Source: Sarcina sp034439435 (GTDB lineage: Bacteria; Bacillota; Clostridia; Clostridiales; Clostridiaceae). Taken from it: a stretch of DNA of 64,000 bases. Both the position numbers and the translations under genes were made by a program. Below are positions 35,185 to 44,553 of the stretch, one piece after another. The stretch lies in assembly GCF_034439435.1 (NCBI RefSeq), contig NZ_JAPCKJ010000003.1, forward strand, positions 372,001-436,000. Reading direction: 5' to 3'. The notes under the pieces were generated by a model. That model did no database searches, had not been told where the DNA came from, and was given only the letters and a program-made list of their open reading frames with translations. Position 1 is the first letter of the stretch. Every line of letters starts with the position of its first letter.

Positions 35185-36027
35185 TTATAAAAATAATAAT
35201 AAACTAACTGCCATAACAATCATTCCTGCAACTAATCCGTATATTGAAAGATGATGCTCTCCATATTTCCTTGCTGTTGGTAATAACTCATCTAAAGATA
35301 TAAACACCATTATTCCAGCTACTGCAGCCAATAATATTCCTAAAGTCATATCATTAAAAATATTTCTAAGTAATGTATATCCTATTATGGCACCTATAGG
35401 TTCAGACATTCCTGATAGGAAGGAATATAGAAAAGCTTTCTTTTTATCACCAGTAGCATAGTAAATAGGTACCGAAACTGATATTCCTTCTGGTATGTTG
35501 TGTATTGCTATTGCAATTGTTATTGGAATAGCTAAACTTGCTCCATTAAGTGCTGAAACAAAAGTAGCTAATCCTTCTGGGAAGTTGTGTATAGCTATTG
35601 CTAAAGCCGTAACTAGCCCTGTTCTCATAAGAGCTTTATCTTTAAAAGATTCATTTTTAGAATCCTCATATATTAAATTTGAAGATACATTACCTTCATC
35701 TATATCCTCAATACTTCTTGCTTCATGGGGATTTTCTTCTTCAGGTACAAACTTATCTATTAAAGCAATTATTGCTATTCCTGCAAAAAATGAAATAACA
35801 GTAACTAAACTACCGGCTTTAAGCCCCATAGCTCCAACAAGTGAGTTTTTTGCCTCTTGAAATATTTCTATCATAGAAACGTAAATCATAACACCAGCAG
35901 AAAAACCAAGACTTATACAAAGAAATTTTTTATTTGTTTTCTTTGCAAAAAATGCTATACAGCTTCCTATTCCAGTAGCTAAACTAGCTAATAAAGTTAA
36001 TAAAAAAGCTAAAAGTATATTATTCAT
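35185..36027 (-). CDS. ZIP-family metal transporter (ZupT-like)
   Basis: 280 residues from ATG 36027 (SD GAGGGGGAAG); an 8-residue upstream extension is unlikely. Eight hydrophobic helices, with the metal-site motifs IHNFPEGLATF and IHNIPEGISV (HNxPEG in helices 4 and 5). A variable acidic loop (about 95-135) separates helices 3 and 4. ZIP proteins move Zn2+, Fe2+ or Mn2+ into the cytoplasm. A perfect Fur-type box lies just upstream, so iron-dependent control and iron transport are plausible. It is flanked by two related repeat elements. Confidence 0.88.
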   Translation of the reverse strand: MNNILLAFLLTLLASLATGIGSCIAFFAKKTNKKFLCISLGFSAGVMIYVSMIEIFQEAKNSLVGAMGLKAGSLVTVISFFAGIAIIALIDKFVPEEENPHEARSIEDIDEGNVSSNLIYEDSKNESFKDKALMRTGLVTALAIAIHNFPEGLATFVSALNGASLAIPITIAIAIHNIPEGISVSVPIYYATGDKKKAFLYSFLSGMSEPIGAIIGYTLLRNIFNDMTLGILLAAVAGIMVFISLDELLPTARKYGEHHLSIYGLVAGMIVMAVSLLLFL

Positions 36028-36049
36028 TTCTCTTCCCCCTCTCATATTC

Positions 36050-36070
36050 AATTGATAATTATTATCAATT
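36050..36070 (-). promoter_or_regulatory. Fur-type operator of the ZIP gene
   Basis: TGATAATTATTATCA (36053-36067) equals the 7-1-7 Fur box consensus TGATAATNATTATCA, extended by three paired bases on each side. It ends 23 nt before the start codon of the ZIP gene. Confidence 0.75.
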
Positions 36071-36204
36071 ATAACTTGTAATTTACCATTTGTCCATACA
36101 ATTCTATTATTTTATAAAAGTTTTATGTTCAAATTCCTCTCATTTCTCTTTAAAATACTATATGCAAATTAATATATTAACTCTATTAAAATATCAATAC
36201 TTAG

Positions 36205-36410
36205 CTATGTTTTAAACTAGTATTAATTTTTAGATAGAACTATAAGACCATCTTAATGAGCAGTTAATACATGCTGTTCTTTTAGGAAGCACCTTTTTAT
36301 TTCATTCAAAGGTGTAAGTTCAAAATACAAAATTAAAAATTTTGATTTTCACTTAAAATTAAGTTAGATCTGAGTGGCTAGCTAAAAATCAACATTCATC
36401 TAAAACAGAG
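36205..36410. repeat. Intergenic element B (CTATGTTTTA repeat family, long form)
   Basis: The left end CTATGTTTTAAACTAG and the right end CTAGCTAAAAATCAACATTC...TAAAACAGAG form imperfect terminal inverted repeats of about 30 bp. The right 32 bases match 42775-42807 at all but one position. The core 36315-36359 is shared with element A and contains CAAAATT/AATTTTG. 206 bp, no ORF. Confidence 0.65.
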
Positions 36411-36421
36411 CCTAAAAAAAC

Positions 36422-36458
36422 AAAAGGCATCATAGCTTTTTAAGCTACAACACCTTTT
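36422..36458 (-). terminator. Terminator of AI-2E-family gene
   Basis: AAAAGGTGTTGTAGCT pairs fully (with G-U pairs) with AGCTATGATGCCTTTT, followed by a T-rich run on the minus strand. Confidence 0.8.
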
Positions 36459-36501
36459 TATCTAAATTTTTAATTATTCAATTTATAAGATTTAGATTTT
36501 A

Positions 36502-37677
36502 TTAAACATGAATTTTTCCGCTATCTTGTATTTCCTCTTCATTTATTTTAATACCTTTTTTCTTTAATCTATTGTTAGTAACATTTCCAAATATACAATA
36601 TATAGCAGCCATTGTTGGAACTCCTACTAACATTCCAATAAGTCCAAAGGCACTACCACCAATCATAATTGCAAGTAAAACCCATAGAGATGATAACCCT
36701 ACTGATCCCCCTACAACTCTTGGATAGATTAAATCTCCTTCAACTCTTTGAAGACATAATATAAATATAATAAACCAGATTGCTTTTATTGGGCTTATTA
36801 TAAGTATTAAGAAGAATGAAGGAATTGTTCCTATAAATGCTCCTAAAATAGGTATTAAACTTGTTGTACCAACAAGAACACTTATTAAGAAAGCATATGG
36901 TATTCTTAATAATGACATACCTAGGAAACATAGTGTTCCTATAATTAAAGCCTCAGTACATTGTCCAATAATAAATCCTGAAAATACTTTATTGACAGTT
37001 TGTCCAACTCCTAATATTTTCTCTACAATATCTCTTTTAATATATGCATACATAACTTTTTTAAGTTGACATATTAATTTTTCTTTACTTGAAAGCATAT
37101 ATATTGCTAATACAAAGGCTAAACAGAAATCAATAATAGCTGTTGTTACATCAACTGTTATACTAACAATATAAGATGCAAGTCCACCAAATAAATGGGT
37201 AACTGTTTTTAATATTTCTTGCCAAGCATTCATAACTTGATCCCAAACCTTACTTAAAATTACTGTTGAATCAGCATAATTGTTCATAGTAATTTCAAAG
37301 GATTTTAAATAACCTGGAATACTGTTTGTAAGTTTAATAATGCTTGAAGTGATTTCAGGTACAACAAATAATATTATTGCAGTTATAGCACTTACTAAAA
37401 CTATTATTGTAACTGTAATGGCTAAAGGTCTTTTGGCATTTCTAACCCACGATTTTTTACTATTATCTAATTTCTTAAATAATTTTCTTTCAAAAAATTT
37501 CATAGGTATGTTTAAAATAAAAGCTATTGCTATACCTAAAATTAATGGTCTTATAAGATTTGTAATATATCCCAACCCACCAAAAATTGTGGAATATTTC
37601 ATAAATACAAAAGCTAAAACTATACCATAGGTAACTACAATTAACGCTCCTTTTAACTTTTTATCATTAGAAAACAT
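36502..37677 (-). CDS. AI-2E/PerM-family membrane transporter
   Basis: 391 residues with 7-8 hydrophobic segments. It has the N-terminal pair of helices, a long amphipathic middle region and the C-terminal block GTIPSFFLILII / QRVEGDLIYPRVVGGSVGLSSL, the most conserved stretch of the AI-2E (UPF0118) family. Members export autoinducer 2 or act as antiporters; the cargo here is open. SD AAGGATGTG precedes ATG 37677. Monocistronic with its own terminator. Confidence 0.88.
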   Translation of the reverse strand: MFSNDKKLKGALIVVTYGIVLAFVFMKYSTIFGGLGYITNLIRPLILGIAIAFILNIPMKFFERKLFKKLDNSKKSWVRNAKRPLAITVTIIVLVSAITAIILFVVPEITSSIIKLTNSIPGYLKSFEITMNNYADSTVILSKVWDQVMNAWQEILKTVTHLFGGLASYIVSITVDVTTAIIDFCLAFVLAIYMLSSKEKLICQLKKVMYAYIKRDIVEKILGVGQTVNKVFSGFIIGQCTEALIIGTLCFLGMSLLRIPYAFLISVLVGTTSLIPILGAFIGTIPSFFLILIISPIKAIWFIIFILCLQRVEGDLIYPRVVGGSVGLSSLWVLLAIMIGGSAFGLIGMLVGVPTMAAIYCIFGNVTNNRLKKKGIKINEEEIQDSGKIHV

Positions 37678-37853
37678 GTCATCACATCCTTATTTATGGT
37701 CTTATTATATTTTCTTATAATAACCCAATGATTGTATATCATAAAAATTGCTTAGTTTTTTCTAATATATCATATTGTTAACTTTCTGTTAAGACAATAT
37801 TAAGTTTTATTTCTTCTAAAATATGTTTTCAAATTTATATATATACTAAAAAC

Positions 37854-38858
37854 TTATTTTCCCGTACGCTTTAAATACATTTTTACAAATAAATTAGGTG
37901 TATAAGCAGCTAATTTCATATACATATACATGTTTCTTCCATATCTATTTGTTCTTGAAGTTGCCTTCTTTAAAGCTTTTTTCACACTCTCATCTCTAAG
38001 CACTTTTAAAGTGTCTTCCTTTGTTTTACTATTTAAAAACCCCAATACTTGATACATTATATGTTCAGCAGTAAACTCTTTTTCTATAATATCTTTTAAA
38101 TTTCTCTCTAGTTTTTTTTCTTCAATAAACTTAGATACATCCTTCATTGACTTTATTACTGTTATATTTTTATATATATCAGGATTATTTGTTAAAGAAT
38201 CCTCTCTTTGATAATAAAATACTAGACTATCCTCTATTCCTCTAACTTTTTCTGAACTTAAAAGTGCTTTAAATATAAAGTTTAAATCTTCTGCACCATG
38301 AGCTCCTTCTAAAAATCTAAGATTATTCCTCTTTAAAAACTCTTTATTATAAATAAGACTTCCTGTCCAAAGTCTTACTTTATTATCCTTATAAGCATAA
38401 AAAACATCCTTACCTGACTTTTCTTTTCCAAACTCAAAACTTTGTTCTCTATTTATATTTACACTGTCATCTTCTTTTATCCTTTTGTGATCAAAAAATA
38501 CTATATCAGGTTCATTAAAAAGATTCCTTTCTAAAATTTGAACTAAGTTGTTTTCCGCAAAGTCATCTGAATCTAAAAATAAAAGATACTTTCCTCTTGA
38601 ATACTTAATTCCAATGTTTCTAGCAACACTTTGCCCCCTATTTTTTTCGCATCTAATAACTTTATGAGCTATCTTAAACTTCTTTAAGCATGCCTCACTG
38701 ACTTCACATGTATTATCTGTTGATCCATCATCAACAACTATAACCTCAAAGTTATTTGATGTCTGCCTTTCTAAAAACATAAGATTTTTCTCTATATATT
38801 TTTCTGAATTGTACGCAGGAATTATTATACTTAAAAACTTATCACTCATTACTGTCAT
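37854..38858 (-). CDS. Family 2 glycosyltransferase
   Basis: 334 residues with a GT-A fold: IIIPAYNSEKYI (about 10-21), VVDDGSTDNT (about 42-51), and the metal/nucleotide-sugar motif FLDSDDFAE (about 96-104). The GAEDLNFIFKAL segment, about residues 190-201, is the expected acceptor/catalytic ED region. The C-terminal 100 residues are helical and basic. It transfers a sugar to a surface glycan or lipid; donor and acceptor are unknown. It stands alone, not in a capsule cluster. The ATG at 38858 has SD GGAG 10 nt away; the ATG 9 nt inside is an alternative. Confidence 0.85.
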   Translation of the reverse strand: MTVMSDKFLSIIIPAYNSEKYIEKNLMFLERQTSNNFEVIVVDDGSTDNTCEVSEACLKKFKIAHKVIRCEKNRGQSVARNIGIKYSRGKYLLFLDSDDFAENNLVQILERNLFNEPDIVFFDHKRIKEDDSVNINREQSFEFGKEKSGKDVFYAYKDNKVRLWTGSLIYNKEFLKRNNLRFLEGAHGAEDLNFIFKALLSSEKVRGIEDSLVFYYQREDSLTNNPDIYKNITVIKSMKDVSKFIEEKKLERNLKDIIEKEFTAEHIMYQVLGFLNSKTKEDTLKVLRDESVKKALKKATSRTNRYGRNMYMYMKLAAYTPNLFVKMYLKRTGK

Positions 38859-39030
38859 TTTTCTTCAACTCCATTATAGTCTTAAATTATGTCCATTAGC
38901 CTTTTTAAATTTTATATCCCCTAATACTTAATACTCTTTAAATAAATTGTTTTAAAACTAACCTTATTAAAAATTAATATTTTCTAAATAAAAAACTATA
39001 AAATTAATTTCTATATGCTAATTTAACTTA

Positions 39031-40233
39031 TTAAAGTAAAATTTTTCTTAATTTATCAGTGGCATAATCAATAGCGACCTCTGTATTCCCGTTATTTTTT
39101 CCTCCACCTTGAGCTGCAAACTGATTTCCGCCACCTCTTCCATCAATTAAAGTTATTGTATCTTTTAGAATTTCATTCATATTAGCTTTTTTAATATCTT
39201 TAGAACTATTAAAGATTAAGTTGACTCTATCACCATTTCTTACTGCAAATAAAACTATAGAATTATATTCATCAGTTATTTTATTTGCTAATTTTCCTAT
39301 GTGCTTAATATCATCACCTTCAAAAATTTCATTAACTAAAGTGATATCACCAATTCTCTCTGACTTACTTAACATTTCTTTTATCTTATAATCGCCTATT
39401 TCAGCTTTAATCTTTCTATTTTCATCTAGAAGATTTCTATTATTATCTAAAAGATTTTTAACAGCATTTAATGTATCACCTTCTCCTGATTTTAGGAGTT
39501 TACATATTTCACCTAAGATTTCATCTTTCATAAAGAAATCAGAAACAGCTCTTTTTCCAGCTACATACTCTATTCTTGTAGCATTTTTATGCTTTTCCCA
39601 TCTTCTTATTTTTATAATCTGAAGATCTCTTGTATTGCTTGGATGAACTCCACAACAAGCATTTAAGTCTAATCCTACAATTTCAACTATTCTGATTTCC
39701 TCATCTGTTTTTGGCAAAGCTCTTCTTGTTTTAATCTTTTTAAGCTCTTTTTTAGTTGGAGCATAACTCTTAACCTCTAAACTTTCAAAGATTAATCTAT
39801 TAGCTTCTTTTTCAGCTTCTCTTATAGTCTTTTCATCTAAAAAACCTACAATATCAACTGTACTTACTTCTTCACCTAAATGGAATCCACAAGTATTTGC
39901 TCCAAATAAATCGTAAAAACAACCTGAAAGAAGATGTTGACCTAAATGTTGTTGCATTCCATCTAATCTTCTTTCCCAATCTAATTCACATTGTAGATTT
40001 TTTAATTTTTTAGGCTCTTTCTCTAAAACGTGATATACCTTTCCAGCCTCTTCATAAACATCAAGAACCTTAATTCCTCCAATAAGCCCTAAATCACCTG
40101 GTTGGCCACCCCCACCTGGAAAGAAGGCTGTTTGATCTAAGACAACATGAAAATTTCCATCTACCTCTTTAACTTCAAGAATTTCTCCTTTAAAGTCTTT
40201 TATGTACTGATTTTCATAATAAAGCTTTATCAT
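39031..40233 (-). CDS. Alanyl-tRNA editing protein (AlaX-L type, with DHHA1)
   Basis: 400 residues. It has an N-terminal TGT-like domain (FPGGGGQPGD), the editing-site zinc motifs QQHLGQHLLSG (HxxxH, about 94-104) and CCGVHPSNT, then a coiled-coil stretch and a C-terminal DHHA1 domain ending GRGGGNQFAAQGGG. These match free-standing relatives of the AlaRS editing domain that hydrolyse Ser- or Gly-tRNA(Ala). No synthetase catalytic domain is present. SD GAGGTG precedes ATG 40233. Confidence 0.9.
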   Translation of the reverse strand: MIKLYYENQYIKDFKGEILEVKEVDGNFHVVLDQTAFFPGGGGQPGDLGLIGGIKVLDVYEEAGKVYHVLEKEPKKLKNLQCELDWERRLDGMQQHLGQHLLSGCFYDLFGANTCGFHLGEEVSTVDIVGFLDEKTIREAEKEANRLIFESLEVKSYAPTKKELKKIKTRRALPKTDEEIRIVEIVGLDLNACCGVHPSNTRDLQIIKIRRWEKHKNATRIEYVAGKRAVSDFFMKDEILGEICKLLKSGEGDTLNAVKNLLDNNRNLLDENRKIKAEIGDYKIKEMLSKSERIGDITLVNEIFEGDDIKHIGKLANKITDEYNSIVLFAVRNGDRVNLIFNSSKDIKKANMNEILKDTITLIDGRGGGNQFAAQGGGKNNGNTEVAIDYATDKLRKILL

Positions 40234-40558
40234 TTTATCTTTACACCTCGATTACTTCTTTAATAATAGATGAGTTCTAACTTAAACATATTTTCTAACA
40301 CATAAAATTACCTCTAAATTTTACAATTTTAAATACATAATAGCATAAATCATATATTGATAATGCCATCGTATTACTCCACTTTTAAAGTCTAAAGCAC
40401 TAAAATATATTTTTAATTTTAAGTTCCTTAAAATATTTTAGAAACCCCTCTTATTTAAATTAAACTCTAAAATAAATTATATCATTTATTTACTAAATTA
40501 AAACTTACAAAATCCAAAAAGAATTTTAATAATTATATTAACTTATAAACTGATTAAA
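40234..40558. other. Intergenic region without recognised gene
   Basis: About 325 bases, very AT-rich, between the AlaX promoter region and the DUF4179 terminator. No ORF or structured element was recognised. Confidence 0.4.
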
Positions 40559-40596
40559 AGCCAGAGAATTTCTAAAAATCTAGAAAATCTCTGGCT
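40559..40596 (-). terminator. Terminator of the sigma/DUF4179 operon
   Basis: AGCCAGAGAATTTCTA / TAGAAAATCTCTGGCT is a near-perfect 16-bp stem directly after the stop at 40610. Confidence 0.85.
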
Positions 40597-40609
40597 CTTT
40601 TTATTAAAC

Positions 40610-42022
40610 TTATTTCAAATCTATTTTAATAGCATCTCCACCAGGTTCATTGCTACTTCTATCTAAGAATACAACAGTATAATCATTTTCTTTTAATTCT
40701 TTAGGAAATTCTATATAAAACTCATTTCCACTTACATGTTTAATCTTATCTGCATATCCCATTTCTTTATTTCCTATAGGCTCAATTTTTTCTCCTGTTT
40801 CATTATTTATAATATAGTTTGGTGCTCCATATATTGAATACTTAGATTCATAATATACTCTTGTTCCATTTTCAATATTTTCTATTTTATTAATCTTAGA
40901 ATAAACTTCTCCATTATCTAATTTTACTTCACTTTCTCCAGTTAAGTTTAACTCTGATTTAAGTTCTTTAGGGAAAGTAACTTCACCAGAAGAAGTTTCC
41001 TCATTCATATCATTTCTCTGGATATATGGAATTATGGTTAAGCTCTCACTCTCCTCATTAACTTCTTTTAAATTGTAAGTATAGAACATCTTAGAGTTTC
41101 CATTTTCATCACTGTGTCCAATTCCACGCCCCCCTTTTGCATATAAATATTTTCCTTTATCATCAAAAATTACAAGGTCTAAATCACTATAATCATATGG
41201 CTCTTTTGTTTGTATCACTTGTAAAACTGTATTTATAGGAGTTTGTATCAATTTAGTTAATATTGTATCATTTAAATCTTTTCCTAAGTTTATGTTAAGG
41301 TCTTGTTCCTTTATATTTTCTTTAACTAAATCATCACTTATAGGTATATCAAAATTCCACTTTCCTTTCACTTTAACATCCTCAGTAACAGTTCCTAGAC
41401 TACTTATATCTATACTTAAATTAAAATTATTAGGAATCTTTATGTCTCCTCCTAACATATTCTTTTTAAATTCTTCTGGAGCAAGCCTTTCAGTTGCTAC
41501 AGAATATCTTTTGCTACCAACATATGTGAAATCATCTATCTTTATTCCTCCACCACTAAATCCAGAGTTTAACCATTTATTATTTACTTCTAGCTTAACA
41601 TCTAATAAATCTAGACCATCCTCTAAAGACTTATCTGATTGAATAGTATAAAAAATTTCTAAGTCTATAGTGTCATAAACAATTTTATTTATTGTTACTC
41701 TATATCCATTGCTCTCTTTAGTAACATCTAAATCTGAAGCATATTTATCATAATTTTCATATATTTCACCATTAAATATTTCAAATATCTTTCCTATAAC
41801 AGGAATGTTTTGTGCATAGGTTGGCATTGTTACTCCAAATATTAAAGTTCCAACTATACAAGCTGCACATATCCCTGAAACTTTCTTATAATTTCTTTTT
41901 CTCTTTCCTAAATTATTAATAGCTTCATCCATTTTCTTATTAATATCCTCTGGTATTTTACTATTTTCCATTTTCAATTTATTTTTAACTTCCCTATCAA
42001 ATAAATCATCTATATTTTTCAT
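40610..42022 (-). CDS. DUF4179 membrane protein, probable anti-sigma factor
   Basis: 470 residues. A cytoplasmic N-terminal segment of about 45 residues (IDDLFDREVKNKLKMENSKI) is followed by a single transmembrane helix (about 48-68) and a large extracytoplasmic region rich in beta structure, as in DUF4179 proteins encoded next to ECF sigma factors. It probably holds the sigma factor inactive until an envelope signal arrives. SD GGAGGG precedes ATG 42022. The gene follows the sigma gene by 123 nt on the same strand. Confidence 0.8.
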   Translation of the reverse strand: MKNIDDLFDREVKNKLKMENSKIPEDINKKMDEAINNLGKRKRNYKKVSGICAACIVGTLIFGVTMPTYAQNIPVIGKIFEIFNGEIYENYDKYASDLDVTKESNGYRVTINKIVYDTIDLEIFYTIQSDKSLEDGLDLLDVKLEVNNKWLNSGFSGGGIKIDDFTYVGSKRYSVATERLAPEEFKKNMLGGDIKIPNNFNLSIDISSLGTVTEDVKVKGKWNFDIPISDDLVKENIKEQDLNINLGKDLNDTILTKLIQTPINTVLQVIQTKEPYDYSDLDLVIFDDKGKYLYAKGGRGIGHSDENGNSKMFYTYNLKEVNEESESLTIIPYIQRNDMNEETSSGEVTFPKELKSELNLTGESEVKLDNGEVYSKINKIENIENGTRVYYESKYSIYGAPNYIINNETGEKIEPIGNKEMGYADKIKHVSGNEFYIEFPKELKENDYTVVFLDRSSNEPGGDAIKIDLK

Positions 42023-42145
42023 TAATTAAACCCTCCATTAAAGTTAAGTTCATTGAACCTCAAAACTTTTTATCAACCTTATAAAAATTGATTTTTTACC
42101 ATAATATTTTTAAGTTCCAAGAAAAACACCTCTAGTATTTTTATG

Positions 42146-42664
42146 TTATATAGAACTTCTAAGTTTTTCTCTTGCTCTAGCAAGTCTTGATCTTACAGTT
42201 CCCTCTGCTACATTTAACATTTCTGATATCTCCTTTGTAGACATATCCTCAAAATAATATAATACTGTAGTTATCCTTAACTCTTCACTTAATGAATTAA
42301 CTACAGAGGTTAACTCAATATTTCCATAATCATCACTATAAGATTCTTCATTTTCTAACTTGTCTAAAAATACTGTTTTTTTATTTCTTCTTAATATAAG
42401 ATTGCACTCATTTATTAAAACTCTTATTATCCAAGTTTTAAAAAACTCATCTTTTTTTAAAGTTCCAATCTTTTCATAAGATTTTATTATGGTATTTTGA
42501 AGTGCGTCCTCAATATCTTCCTTATTATTTAAAATTCCTCTAGCAACCCTATAAATGCTTAATCTATTTTCATCTATAAGACTTAGAAAGGCATCCTTAT
42601 CCCCTTTTTTTGCTTGAGAAACCATTGAAGTTTTTCTGTGTTCTAAAAATGATAATAACTCCAC
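42146..42664 (-). CDS. ECF-type RNA polymerase sigma factor
   Basis: 172 residues with sigma region 2 (about 25-90: DALQNTIIKSYEKIGTLKKD, FKTWIIRVLINECNLILRRN) and region 4 (about 115-168: TVLYYFEDMSTKEISEMLNV, GTVRSRLARAREKLR). It starts at GTG 42664 with SD AGGAGG. It directs polymerase to envelope-stress-type promoters and is paired with the DUF4179 anti-sigma candidate downstream. A family repeat lies about 100 nt upstream in the promoter region. Confidence 0.9.
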   Translation of the reverse strand: MELLSFLEHRKTSMVSQAKKGDKDAFLSLIDENRLSIYRVARGILNNKEDIEDALQNTIIKSYEKIGTLKKDEFFKTWIIRVLINECNLILRRNKKTVFLDKLENEESYSDDYGNIELTSVVNSLSEELRITTVLYYFEDMSTKEISEMLNVAEGTVRSRLARAREKLRSSI

Positions 42665-43081
42665 AACTTTCCTCCTAAAATGTAATAACTTAGCTAAGCT
42701 TTATACTTATTAGATGGTTTAACTAGTAAAAATGCTCCCTACAAAAATAATTTTTATTATGTCTATGTTTTAAACTAGCTAAAAATCAACATTCATCTAA
42801 AACATAGTCTTTATTATAAATATTTTAAATACCACTCAGACAATATTTACTCATATTTAACATATTGCCTACATATTTCTTGTTTGTTTATTATTAATTT
42901 CTTATAATAAAAATATAAAACTCTAAACCAATATCTTAATTCAACATTAATTATTGGCCATACTTCTACACCATATTAATTAGCCTTAATATGCTTTTAT
43001 AAACCATATTAAAATACATAGAAGTATCTATTTAAATAACAGGAAAATTTATTTTAAACTTAAAGAAAAGAGATGTTTAAT
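42665..43081. other. Divergent promoter region between sigma and lipoprotein genes
   Basis: About 415 bases. It holds the short repeat at 42763-42807 and the promoters of the leftward sigma operon and the rightward lipoprotein gene. No other ORF was seen. Confidence 0.5.
42763..42807. repeat. CTATGTTTTA repeat family, short form
   Basis: CTATGTTTTA ... TAAAACATAG are perfect 10-bp inverted ends around 25 bases. The right part, CTAGCTAAAAATCAACATTC onward, matches element B's right end at all but one base. It looks like element B with its centre deleted. Confidence 0.65.
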
Positions 43082-43846
43082 ATGAAAAGAAAACTAATTA
43101 TAAGTGTAATAATAGGAACTTTAATAGCATCAAGTTTTGTTTTAGCTGGATGCGGAAATTTAAATAATACAGATGCTAATACTCAGACTTCTCAATCACA
43201 AGCAATAAATCAAGATAATTCTAATGCATCACAAAGTGAAAATAATGCTACAGAAGAATCAAAAGATAAGACTGATACTAATAAAGAAAATAATTCTTCT
43301 GACAATGATAAAGCTACTAATAATTCAACTAACTCTCCCAAAAAATCTAGTGAATCAAGTAGTTCTCAATCATCTAAAAATAATGATAAAATTAATAAGA
43401 ACACTAATGATGATAAAACTTCAAATAAATCTGATAATTCCTCTGATTCTTCTAAAGAAAATTCTAAGGATAACGCTTCCCCTTCAAATAATGGAGAAGA
43501 AAATAATTCTAAAGTACCTCTAAAAGATTTGGCTGATAAAATCGCTGATTTAGAATTAGGTGGAAATGTACAATATATAACTCCAGTAAAAGCAATAGGT
43601 TCTGGTGAAAATTTATCTTATGAAGAAGATCCAAATAGTAGTCTTTTCTTCTGTTCTGATACTAAATTTGATAGCAAAAATTTAAAATATGGAACTTTAG
43701 TAAATCTCTTTGGCTACAATGAAAAAACAGATACCTATTCATTTATTGTAAGTAGTTATGAATTTTTGAAAAATGGTGGTAGTGGAACAATAGACCATGG
43801 AACAATCTCCTCATCTGGGAAAATAGAATCTGGAAATTTAAATTGA
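43082..43846 (+). CDS. Lipoprotein with long Ser/Asn/Lys-rich linker
   Basis: 254 residues from ATG 43082 (weak SD AAGAGA; ATG 43073 is an alternative). A lipoprotein signal ending FVLAGC anchors it to the outer membrane face. Residues about 25-150 are a low-complexity Asn/Ser/Lys/Asp linker that probably reaches through the peptidoglycan. About 100 residues then form a compact domain (GGNVQYITPVKAIGSGENLS) of unknown function. It ends shortly before a strong terminator. No partner gene. Confidence 0.75.
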   Translation: MKRKLIISVIIGTLIASSFVLAGCGNLNNTDANTQTSQSQAINQDNSNASQSENNATEESKDKTDTNKENNSSDNDKATNNSTNSPKKSSESSSSQSSKNNDKINKNTNDDKTSNKSDNSSDSSKENSKDNASPSNNGEENNSKVPLKDLADKIADLELGGNVQYITPVKAIGSGENLSYEEDPNSSLFFCSDTKFDSKNLKYGTLVNLFGYNEKTDTYSFIVSSYEFLKNGGSGTIDHGTISSSGKIESGNLN

Positions 43847-43869
43847 TAATTTACACATTGTTTTTCATA

Positions 43870-43910
43870 AAAAAAGCATTATATGACTTAAAGTCATATA
43901 ATGCTTTTTT
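43870..43910. terminator. Bidirectional terminator
   Basis: AAAAAAGCATTATATGACTT / AAGTCATATAATGCTTTTTT lies between convergent lipoprotein and GNAT genes. Confidence 0.85.
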
Positions 43911-43916
43911 TATATT

Positions 43917-44420
43917 TTAATAATTTTGATCATATTGAAGTCTATATCTAAACTTTTCAAGTCTATAATGTCCTTCTTTGTCTAACTCTTTAAGATTATA
44001 TTTATGATTATATCCCATTTTTTTATAAAAATCACATGCTGTAATTGATGATGGAATTTCAATTCGTCTTGCTCTTAAGAAATATTCATCCTTTTCTAAA
44101 GTCTCTATGATTTTTCTACCTATTCCTTTTCCATGTAATTCAGGTAAAACAAAAATAGTTAATAATATGCTCTCATCATCTTTTCCCCAAAAACTTGAAA
44201 TTGCACCACAGCCAACTATTTTATTTTTTAAAACAGCAACATACATATGTGAATTCTTTGCTATATATAAAACTTTATTTTCATTATAATGAGAAGCTAA
44301 CTTTTTCATACTTTCTTCGGAATAATCCTTTATATTAACTTCTAAAAAGTTTCTTTCAATCAATTTAGAAACTTCACTTCCATCTTTTTGCTCAAATCTA
44401 CGTATTTTCAAATCATCCAT
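43917..44420 (-). CDS. GNAT-family N-acetyltransferase
   Basis: 167 residues from ATG 44420 (SD AGGTGA); the GTG 12 nt upstream forms part of the SD. The acetyl-CoA motif LPELHGKGIGRKIIETLE (about 93-110) and ACDFYKKMGYNHKYNL are typical GNAT elements. The acceptor is unknown. Monocistronic; it shares the downstream bidirectional terminator. Confidence 0.85.
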   Translation of the reverse strand: MDDLKIRRFEQKDGSEVSKLIERNFLEVNIKDYSEESMKKLASHYNENKVLYIAKNSHMYVAVLKNKIVGCGAISSFWGKDDESILLTIFVLPELHGKGIGRKIIETLEKDEYFLRARRIEIPSSITACDFYKKMGYNHKYNLKELDKEGHYRLEKFRYRLQYDQNY

Positions 44421-44553
44421 TAAACAATTCACCTAGCTTCCTAACTTAATATTACCCTATTTAAAAAAATATATATTAATTGAGCTTATTTTTAAGCTAA
44501 CTCAATTTCAAGCTTAAAATAAAAAACTCTCCTAAGAATCCCATTTAATAAAC

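Noticed and set aside
43224..43523. 99-codon plus-strand ORF rich in Ile/Leu/Lys
   Set aside because: Alternate frame of the low-complexity lipoprotein linker.
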